A stretch of 7,775 nucleotides of DNA from an uncultured Porphyromonadaceae bacterium. Its GTDB lineage: Bacteria > Bacteroidota > Bacteroidia > Bacteroidales > Muribaculaceae. Each line of letters starts with the position of its first letter. The first letter of the stretch is position 1. Below are positions 1 to 7,775 of this stretch, one piece after another. The stretch spans positions 1-7,775 of the forward strand of contig URWH01000083.1 in the NCBI GenBank assembly GCA_900551515.1, in the 5' to 3' direction. The position numbers were made by a program, and so were the translations under genes. The notes beneath the pieces are model-generated. The model was not told the origin of the DNA, did not search any database, and saw nothing but the letters and a program-made list of their open reading frames with translations.

Positions 1-7
1 GTGGGAT

Positions 8-126
8 TAGGAGCGGCGGCTTCCAGCCTCCGGCATCTCAATCCGCTTATCTCCATCTAATTATCGATACATTAGCGTTGCAGGCGGCTGGAAGCCGCTG
101 CTCCTATAGTCAGCCGCCGCTCCTAT
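8..126. repeat. GC-rich hairpin-forming intergenic repeat, two inverted copies plus a half copy
   Basis: Positions 8-37, read on the minus strand, match positions 77-106 on the plus strand at 26 of 30 bases, so two copies stand as an inverted pair about 40 bp apart. A third, partial copy lies at 112-126; its first 14 bases are the exact reverse complement of 8-21, and it sits 19 bp downstream of the equivalent part of copy two. Each full copy has its own small hairpin: at 84-98 the stem is gcggct/agccgc with a 3-base loop, and the first copy has the same hairpin with one mismatch. The arrangement resembles REP-type (repetitive extragenic palindromic) elements. I do not recognise a named family. 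No open reading frame in 1-237 looks real, so this stretch is intergenic DNA downstream of alaS. Confidence 0.7.
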
Positions 127-169
127 CGTTGGTTGATGCGTCGATGAGCAAACGACTGACACACAAACA

Positions 170-217
170 TAAAAAATCAACCGGCGCGCTCATCATTATC
201 GGATGAACGCGCCGGTT
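170..217 (-). terminator. Rho-independent terminator of alaS
   Basis: A perfect 10-bp stem pairs 179-188 (aaccggcgcg) with 208-217 (cgcgccggtt). After one mismatch it continues with 5 more pairs (190-194 with 202-206), closing on a 7-base loop. Read on the minus strand, the hairpin is followed by TTGATTTTTTATG, giving a run of six T from the A-run at 171-176. It starts about 20 bases past the alaS stop codon. Orientation, spacing and U-tract all fit an intrinsic terminator for the leftward transcript. Confidence 0.88.
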
Positions 218-237
218 TATGTTTACTTCGTAATCGC

Positions 238-2862
238 TTACTCTTTGATCATGGCGACAAGTGCCTCGAAGGCCTGGCTGATGCCGTCTTTGTTCTTGCC
301 ACCGGCCTGAGCGAAGCCGGGCTGACCGCCGCCACCGCCCTGGATCATCTTGGCTGCCTCGCGAACCATCTGCGAAGCATTGTGGCCGTTTTTCACAACG
401 TCGTCGGTAAGCATCACCGTCAGCAGCGGCTTGCCGGTCATATCGACAGTGGCTGCGATAAACGCCGTAGCTTCAGGCAAAGCTGCGCGAACGCCGAACG
501 CCACATTCTTCACTATCTCGGGCACGCGAACGCCGGCGAGCGTCACAAGCTTCACGCCGCCCACGTTTTCTGCCTTGGCGATAGCCTGCTGAACCATAGC
601 GTCGGTGCGCTCCTTCATGTAGCCTTCAACCTCTTTGTGCAGATCGGCATTCTCGGCGATGGCGCGACGCATGGCGGCAACAACGTCGGGAGCATTGTTG
701 AACATGCCCGCCATCTCGCGCATGCGGTCGGTCATCTCGTCGAGAGCCTCTTCCACGGCCTCGCCGGTGATAGCTTCTATACGGCGGATGCCGGCGGCGA
801 TGCTGCTTTCCGACACGATGCGTATCATGCCGATATTGCCGGTGTTGTCGACATGCGTGCCGCCGCAAAGCTCAACAGAGTCGCCGTAGCGGATCACGCG
901 CACCTCCTCGCCGTATTTCTCGCCGAACAACGCCATGGCGCCCATGGCCTGAGCCTCGGCTATCGGCACATTGCGGTGTTCGTCGCGCGCTATGGCCGCA
1001 CGCACCTTGGCGTTGGCGCGGTGCTCCACCTCGCGCAGTTCCTCGGGGGACACCTTCTGGAAATGCGAGAAGTCGAAACGCAGGAATTTGGGCGATACAA
1101 ACGAGCCGCGCTGCTCAACATGTGAGCCGAGCACCTCGCGGAGCGCTGCATGCAGCAAGTGGGTGGCCGTGTGGTTGCATGATGTGGCCAGACGCGCCTT
1201 CCTGTCGATGCGGGCCTCGAACACGGCCGTCGGATCGGCGGGAAGTTCCTTTGTCAGATGCACGGCCATGCCGTTTTCGCGCTTAGTGTCGTAGATCTCG
1301 GTCACCGAGCCGTCGGGAGCGACGAGCACGCCGCTGTCGCCTACCTGACCGCCCATTTCGGCATAGAAGGGCGACTGCGCGAGCACAATCTGATAAAACT
1401 CGCCTTTTTTCTGTTTCACCTTGCGGTAACGCAGTATGTTGGTGGTGAACTCTGTATTGTCGTAGCCCACGAATTCGGGGTCGCCCTCGTTGACAACTGT
1501 CCAGTCGTCGGTCTCGACGGCGGCGGCGTTGCGGGCGCGGTCCTTCTGAGCCTTCATCTCGCTGTCGAATTCGGCCTGATCAAGCGTCATGCCGTTTTCT
1601 TTCAATATCAGCTCCGTGAGGTCGAGCGGGAATCCGTAAGTGTCGTAGAGCACAAAAGCTTCCTTGCCCGAGATCTCCGTCTTGCCCGCGTTTCTGGCGG
1701 CCGCGATGGCGCTGTCGAGCATGCGTATGCCGTTTTCAAGCGTTCGAAGGAACGAATCCTCCTCCTCTTTGATCACCTTCATGATCAGCTCGCGCTGTGC
1801 GGGCAGCTCGGGATAAGCCTCGCCCATGCTCTCGATGAGCGTGTCGACAAGCTTGTACATGAACGCCTGCTTCTGGTCGAGGAACGTGTAGGCGTAGCGC
1901 ACGGCGCGGCGCAGGATGCGGCGGATCACGTAGCCGGCCTTGGCATTGCCGGGCAGCTGCGAGTCGGCGATAGAGAAGGCGATGGTGCGCACATGGTCGG
2001 CGATCACGCGCATGGCTATGTCAACCTTGGCGTTCTCGCCGTATTTCTTGCCCGAGAGCTCGGCTATGCGGTCGATCAGCGGGGTGAACACGTCGGTGTC
2101 GTAGTTCGACGTCTTGCCCTGAAGCGCCATGCACAGACGTTCGAAGCCCATGCCGGTGTCGATCACGCGGGCGGGCAGCGGTTCCAGCGAGCCGTCGGCT
2201 TTGCGGTTATACTGCATGAACACGAGGTTCCAGATCTCGATCACCTGCGGATGGTCGTGGTTCACGAGGTCGCGGCCCGGCACGGCGGCCCGCTCGGCGT
2301 CGCTGCGCAGGTCGATGTGGATCTCCGAGCAGGGGCCGCAGGGACCCGTATCGCCCATTTCCCAGAAATTGTCGTGCTTGTTGCCGTTGATGATATGGTC
2401 TTTCGGCAGGTGTTTCTCCCAGTACCCGGCAGCTTCATCGTCGCGGCTAAGGCCCTCTTCAGGAGAGCCCTCGAAAACGGTGGCATACAGCCGATCGGGG
2501 TCGAGTTTCAGCACATCCACCAGATATTCCCACGCCCAGTCGATGGCCTCGCGCTTGAAATAGTCGCCGAAGCTCCAGTTGCCGAGCATCTCAAACATGG
2601 TGTGATGGTAGGTGTCCATCCCGACCTCTTCAAGGTCGTTGTGCTTGCCGCTGACGCGCAGACACTTCTGCGAGTCGGCAACGCGATGATATTTCGCGGC
2701 CTTGTTGCCGAGGATTATATCTTTAAACTGGTTCATGCCGGCGTTGGTGAACATCAGCGTCGGATCATCTTTGATCACCATCGGAGCCGATGGCACAATG
2801 TGGTGTCCCTTGTCGCGGAAAAACGACTTGAACGACTCACGGATTTCTTTAGCTGTAAGCAT
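238..2862 (-). CDS. alaS: Alanyl-tRNA synthetase
   Basis: This class II synthetase charges tRNA-Ala with alanine in the cytoplasm and hydrolyses mischarged Ser- or Gly-tRNA-Ala. The 874 residues are normal for bacterial AlaRS. The catalytic domain covers about residues 1-240, with [17 protein letters not shown] at 86-102, [10 protein letters not shown] at 171-180 and motif 3 [11 protein letters not shown] at 233-243. The tRNA-recognition region follows to about 450. The editing domain carries the metal-binding set H564, H568 (HTATH) and C666, H670 (CGGTH). The C-terminal DHHA1/C-Ala domain ends with the glycine-rich [14 protein letters not shown] at 842-855. No motif is missing or broken. The ATG start fits the family N-terminus ([11 protein letters not shown]) and lies about 35 bases downstream of a good promoter. 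The gene is transcribed alone, divergently from the MerR-family gene, and ends at a strong terminator. Identification is secure. Confidence 0.98.
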   Translation of the reverse strand: MLTAKEIRESFKSFFRDKGHHIVPSAPMVIKDDPTLMFTNAGMNQFKDIILGNKAAKYHRVADSQKCLRVSGKHNDLEEVGMDTYHHTMFEMLGNWSFGDYFKREAIDWAWEYLVDVLKLDPDRLYATVFEGSPEEGLSRDDEAAGYWEKHLPKDHIINGNKHDNFWEMGDTGPCGPCSEIHIDLRSDAERAAVPGRDLVNHDHPQVIEIWNLVFMQYNRKADGSLEPLPARVIDTGMGFERLCMALQGKTSNYDTDVFTPLIDRIAELSGKKYGENAKVDIAMRVIADHVRTIAFSIADSQLPGNAKAGYVIRRILRRAVRYAYTFLDQKQAFMYKLVDTLIESMGEAYPELPAQRELIMKVIKEEEDSFLRTLENGIRMLDSAIAAARNAGKTEISGKEAFVLYDTYGFPLDLTELILKENGMTLDQAEFDSEMKAQKDRARNAAAVETDDWTVVNEGDPEFVGYDNTEFTTNILRYRKVKQKKGEFYQIVLAQSPFYAEMGGQVGDSGVLVAPDGSVTEIYDTKRENGMAVHLTKELPADPTAVFEARIDRKARLATSCNHTATHLLHAALREVLGSHVEQRGSFVSPKFLRFDFSHFQKVSPEELREVEHRANAKVRAAIARDEHRNVPIAEAQAMGAMALFGEKYGEEVRVIRYGDSVELCGGTHVDNTGNIGMIRIVSESSIAAGIRRIEAITGEAVEEALDEMTDRMREMAGMFNNAPDVVAAMRRAIAENADLHKEVEGYMKERTDAMVQQAIAKAENVGGVKLVTLAGVRVPEIVKNVAFGVRAALPEATAFIAATVDMTGKPLLTVMLTDDVVKNGHNASQMVREAAKMIQGGGGGQPGFAQAGGKNKDGISQAFEALVAMIKE

Positions 2863-2901
2863 TTTTCTTTATGATGGTTTATGTTTATTCTTTAATTAAG
2901 G

Positions 2902-2933
2902 TGCAAAATTACCCATATTTTCGTATTTTTGCA
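2902..2933 (+). promoter_or_regulatory. Promoter of the MerR gene with overlapping inverted repeat (candidate operator)
   Basis: The plus-strand -7 element TATTTTTG at 2924-2931 matches TAnnTTTG. The matching -33 position near 2900-2903 (ggtg) is a poor fit, so this promoter may be weak or activator-dependent. The repeat tgcaaaa (2902-2908) and ttttgca (2927-2933) forms a 7-bp dyad with an 18-base spacer that spans both divergent -7 elements. MerR-family dimers usually bind dyads within a promoter, so autoregulation here is plausible, but the dyad may simply reflect the two promoter sequences. Confidence 0.45.
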
Positions 2934-2934
2934 A
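2904..2934 (-). promoter_or_regulatory. Bacteroidota-type promoter of alaS
   Basis: On the minus strand the -7 element TAATTTTG (plus-strand 2904-2911) fits the Bacteroidota consensus TAnnTTTG exactly. It is preceded, after 20 bases, by TTG (plus-strand 2932-2934), matching the -33 element. Transcription would start near 2898, giving a leader of about 35 bases before the alaS ATG. It overlaps the promoter of the divergent MerR gene, so the two probably compete for polymerase. Confidence 0.7.
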
Positions 2935-2958
2935 CTGCATTTCGATATTATTCATTCT

Positions 2959-3294
2959 ATGGACTCCATCGAGAAGAAATACTACAAGATTTCCGAAGTG
3001 GCCGAAATCCTCGGCATTCCCGCTTCCACACTGCGATTCTGGGAAAAGAGTTTCACCGTAATCAAGCCTAAACGCAATTCACACGGTACGCGCTTCTACA
3101 CCCCCGCCGACATCGACAAGATTGCCATGGTTCACTATCTCGTCAAAGAGCGTGGCCTGAAACTCGACGCCGCTCAGGAGCAGATACGCACCAATCCCCG
3201 GGGCATAGAGCGCCGTCACCAGACCGTGGCGCGCCTCAAAGAGATGCGTAGCCGCGTCCAGAGCATGCTCGACGCCCTAAACACACTGCGCTGA
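2959..3294 (+). CDS. Small MerR-family transcriptional regulator
   Basis: The 111-residue protein has a MerR-type winged helix-turn-helix at about residues 7-75: KYYKISEVAEILGIPASTLR is the helix-turn-helix, and the GTRFYT segment with the following DIDKI helix matches the wing and the next helix of the family. The rest (about 76-111) is basic and helical, ending in a short segment likely to form the antiparallel dimerisation coil. There is no room for an effector-binding domain, and I see no metal-binding cysteines, so a metal sensor is unlikely. The ATG at 2959 is preferred: an upstream in-frame TTG at 2929 lies inside the -7 promoter element. It is divergent from alaS and shares its promoter region, so it may regulate itself, alaS, or both. 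The target is not known from sequence. No clear terminator follows. Confidence 0.88.
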   Translation: MDSIEKKYYKISEVAEILGIPASTLRFWEKSFTVIKPKRNSHGTRFYTPADIDKIAMVHYLVKERGLKLDAAQEQIRTNPRGIERRHQTVARLKEMRSRVQSMLDALNTLR

Positions 3295-3396
3295 CACGCC
3301 TTCAGACCATCTGCATGCAGGGATCTTTGCAAGGATTATTTGCAACTCAAACGCAATTAATACGACAAGAATGCACGTAATTTCGAGTATTTTTCG

Positions 3397-3404
3397 TAAC
3401 TTTG
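3397..3404 (+). promoter_or_regulatory. -7 promoter element of the secreted-protein gene
   Basis: TAACTTTG fits the TAnnTTTG consensus and would place the transcription start near 3411, about 40 bases before the ATG. I find no convincing TTG at the -33 position. The remaining intergenic stretch (3295-3396) holds a perfect 10-bp palindrome, ctgcatgcag (3311-3320), and a direct repeat of tttgcaa (3326-3332 and 3339-3345); neither has a clear role. Confidence 0.5.
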
Positions 3405-3450
3405 AGCCGAATTTTCGCTATACATTATCAATATCGTTAATAATTCAATC

Positions 3451-5199
3451 ATGCACAATATGAAGAAAATCTACTTCTCATTAATAACTCTCCTTGCCGC
3501 CGGCGCCCTCTCCGCAACCGCCCAGCAGCTCCCCAGCTATGGATTTGAAGAAGCCTGGGTTGATTGCATCCCATGGAATAGCAACAAACACCTGACAAAA
3601 ACAGAAGGCAAACAACCATCCGGTTGGTGTATTTCAAACGTCACGTCATCATCAAATGCTGCATGTCAGACAATTGGATCCTCCGTTTCCGGTTTTAACA
3701 GCAATCAAGCAATAAAAGTAGAAAACAAGCAAATTCTATCCCAAATTATTCCCGGTTATTTTACATTAGGCACCACCTGGTCTACAGCAAAAGCTTCAGG
3801 AGTTGGGACAGTAGTTTCCGGGACCGCTGATGGCGGCACATGGGGCGGCATGTCAAACTTTTCATATCGTCCTGACGCCTTGTATTTTGATTATACACGG
3901 ACAAATGGTGATGGGTCTTCAGAACCTGCGACAATAATCATTTATTCTTGGAAAGGGGAAACTCAACAGGCAAATGTTCCGGCAGAAAACACATATTCAT
4001 TTTTCAAACCAGCAGATCCCGCTGTTGAGCCAATTATGTATAATCGTGACCGCTGTATTCTTGATGAGCTAAACTCTGGAAATCTTGGTGGAGATGTCAC
4101 AAAGTCATCTGATTTTGAATTGATTTCAAAAACAATTTATAAAATCACATCTGCAACATCTTCTTGGGTATCAAAAACAGTAGACATTGACTATTTAAAT
4201 ACAACAACGCCTACTATGTTCAATGTCATTTTTGCATCAGGCAATTATCTTGCAGACCGCTCCACATTAAAAGGTGGTGATGCTTTAACTGTTGACAATG
4301 TAAAACTTGTTTATTACTCCCGTCTCGCTTCTCTTTCGGTTAACGGAACATCGGTTGCGGGATTCAGCAGCAACATTTACAACTATACCGTCGACAGCGA
4401 GATGCCCGAAGAAAGCGCATTCGCTTTCACATGTCTCGGCAACAGCGGATCGGGCAAGGCGACACTGAGCCTTGACAAAGAAAACGCTAAAGCCACCATC
4501 ACTGTAACCAACAGCAATGCCGGCGGTACTGATGTCGACGGCCAGACAAGCCACGTCTACACTATTCAGTTCAACAAACCCCAGACAGGCGGCGATGTAG
4601 TTATCGGCGACGACCTTTACGGTGTTTATGCCGGAATTGTAACCATCAATGCCATTGAGGCCGGTCTTGGCAATGAAGACATCAACCGCGACGGCAATGT
4701 CCACATTATCGACAATGGCAAAAACGACGGCACATGCACATTCAAACTTCCTGACTTTGCTCTTGACGATACCCCTGAAGGTTATATCGGCGATATCGTT
4801 GTGGAAAATATGAACGTCACCAACACCTCCGACGGAGGATACGGAATTTCAGGCACAGTCAATCCGCTCAAACTCACCATGAACGGTTCGGAAATAGTAG
4901 CCAAAGTAACCGTTTCCGGCACTATTGATGCCACAGGAAAAGCAGTTCTGAATATTGACGTGATATGGATCATGAATCCCGAAAACGATCCAGAAGGTAA
5001 CGATGGCGTTTCGATACCTGTTAAATTCAACGGCCAGTTCGATGCTATTGCAGGTATCACCGACGTTCCTGTTGACAACAGCAACGCCCCGGTTGAATAC
5101 TACGACCTCAGAGGCAACCGCATCGGCGCCGACAACCTCACCCCCGGCATCTACATCCGCCGTCAGGGCACCGAAGCGACCAAAATCCTCGTAAAATAA
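3451..5199 (+). CDS. Secreted multidomain protein: PCMD-like, cadherin-like and calycin-like domains with Por-type C-terminal tail
   Basis: This 582-residue exported protein has no recognised catalytic motif. A signal peptide covers residues 1-24 (basic MKK, hydrophobic SLITLLAAGAL, then A22-T23-A24 before Q25); there is no lipobox cysteine. Residues about 30-290 resemble the PCMD (putative carbohydrate metabolism) family: YGFEEAW, PSGWCISN, PDALYFDYTRT, then GGDALTVDNVKLVYY. Residues 291-375 look like a cadherin-like beta sandwich (LASLSVNGTSVAGF...YNYTVDS). Residues about 388-535 fit the calycin-like fold of Bacteroidota (GVYAGIVTIN, GTCTFKLPDFAL, GDIVVENMNVTN). The last 35 or so residues (YYDLRGNRIG...LTPGIYIRRQG...KILVK) match the Por-secretion-type sorting tail, suggesting type IX export or surface display if that system is present. 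A start at ATG 3460 (MKKIYF) is equally good. Glycan binding is a guess from domain company. Residues 30-290 are encoded by much more AT-rich DNA than the flanks. Confidence 0.85.
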   Translation: MHNMKKIYFSLITLLAAGALSATAQQLPSYGFEEAWVDCIPWNSNKHLTKTEGKQPSGWCISNVTSSSNAACQTIGSSVSGFNSNQAIKVENKQILSQIIPGYFTLGTTWSTAKASGVGTVVSGTADGGTWGGMSNFSYRPDALYFDYTRTNGDGSSEPATIIIYSWKGETQQANVPAENTYSFFKPADPAVEPIMYNRDRCILDELNSGNLGGDVTKSSDFELISKTIYKITSATSSWVSKTVDIDYLNTTTPTMFNVIFASGNYLADRSTLKGGDALTVDNVKLVYYSRLASLSVNGTSVAGFSSNIYNYTVDSEMPEESAFAFTCLGNSGSGKATLSLDKENAKATITVTNSNAGGTDVDGQTSHVYTIQFNKPQTGGDVVIGDDLYGVYAGIVTINAIEAGLGNEDINRDGNVHIIDNGKNDGTCTFKLPDFALDDTPEGYIGDIVVENMNVTNTSDGGYGISGTVNPLKLTMNGSEIVAKVTVSGTIDATGKAVLNIDVIWIMNPENDPEGNDGVSIPVKFNGQFDAIAGITDVPVDNSNAPVEYYDLRGNRIGADNLTPGIYIRRQGTEATKILVK

Positions 5200-5228
5200 C
5201 AGACCACACAATTTACCCATCACAACTA

Positions 5229-5258
5229 GCGGCGCGACCCTCCGAAGGATCGCGCCGC
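5229..5258 (+). terminator. Hairpin terminator after the secreted-protein gene
   Basis: A perfect 9-bp GC-rich stem pairs gcggcgcga (5229-5237) with tcgcgccgc (5250-5258) around a 12-base loop that can itself form a small tcc/gga pair. It begins 29 bases after the stop codon and is followed by the AT-rich attaatattat rather than an uninterrupted T-run. It is well placed to end the upstream transcript, though it is less canonical than the alaS terminator. Confidence 0.72.
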
Positions 5259-5370
5259 ATTAATATTATAATGCATTCCGCAATTCCCACATATAGCAAC
5301 CATTACCTACCATTAATAATTTTTAATAACCGAGAGTCATAGAGCCGGAGGTTATTCGGTGAAGAATTCG

Positions 5371-5378
5371 TAATTTTG
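5371..5378 (+). promoter_or_regulatory. Candidate -7 element immediately before uvrB
   Basis: TAATTTTG fits TAnnTTTG perfectly but ends only 6 bases before the uvrB ATG, so transcription would begin at or next to the start codon and give a leaderless mRNA. There is no TTG at the -33 position. Either uvrB is leaderless from here or this match is chance and the real promoter lies further upstream in 5259-5370, where I see no better match. Confidence 0.35.
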
Positions 5379-5384
5379 TAAGTT

Positions 5385-7775
<2,391 letters not shown>

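Noticed and set aside
1..237. Possible CRISPR array in the repeat region
   Set aside because: There are only two full units and one partial, in opposite orientations with unequal spacing, which does not fit direct repeats separated by uniform spacers.
382..1125. Open reading frame of 247 codons on the plus strand opposite the 3' part of alaS
   Set aside because: Antisense to the editing and C-terminal domains of alaS, with no domain-like sequence and no promoter.
1258..2874. Open reading frame of 538 codons on the plus strand opposite alaS
   Set aside because: It lies entirely antisense to a clearly conserved alaS, its protein is rich in His, Val and Arg with no recognisable domain, and it results from the GC-rich codon bias of alaS.
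2929..2958. In-frame TTG start extending the MerR protein by 10 residues
   Set aside because: The TTG overlaps the -7 promoter element, and the added residues are not part of the MerR fold. ATG 2959 fits the family start better.
3311..3320. Perfect palindrome ctgcatgcag after the MerR gene as a terminator or operator
   Set aside because: It has no loop and no T-run for a terminator, and a 10-bp palindrome can occur by chance. There is no second copy to support an operator.

Overview
The window looks like chromosomal DNA from a member of Bacteroidota, order Bacteroidales. A gut Muribaculaceae-like genome is my best guess, but the sequence alone does not prove the family. The signs are TAnnTTTG-type -7 promoter elements before several genes, no Shine-Dalgarno sites, and a secreted protein that combines PCMD-like, cadherin-like and calycin-like domains with a Por-secretion-type C-terminal tail.

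Layout from left to right. Positions 1-169 hold no gene but carry two and a half copies of a GC-rich, hairpin-forming intergenic repeat. A strong intrinsic terminator (170-217) ends the leftward gene alaS (238-2862, minus), a full-length alanyl-tRNA synthetase. The gap at 2863-2958 contains two overlapping divergent promoters and a 7-bp inverted repeat. It separates alaS from a rightward gene for a small MerR-family regulator (2959-3294). Next is a 156-bp gap with one promoter-like -7 element, then a secreted multidomain protein (3451-5199). Its PCMD-like part is much richer in A+T than the rest of the gene. A hairpin terminator (5229-5258) follows. Last is uvrB (5385 onward), the nucleotide-excision-repair helicase, which is still open at the right edge.

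The housekeeping genes (alaS, uvrB) are intact in every catalytic motif. They do not form a functional pathway with the secreted protein; this is ordinary mixed chromosomal gene order. The alaS/MerR pair is divergent and may be coupled through the shared promoter region.

Two points deserve attention. First, the uvrB reading frame does not stop after its C-terminal UVR domain. It runs in frame, across a 10-bp direct repeat spaced exactly seven codons apart, into the signature motif and Walker B of an ABC-F ATPase that lacks its Walker A. This is either a real gene fusion by deletion or an assembly or amplification chimera near a contig end. Second, the composition jumps inside the secreted protein fall at domain boundaries, which suggests domain-level recombination.
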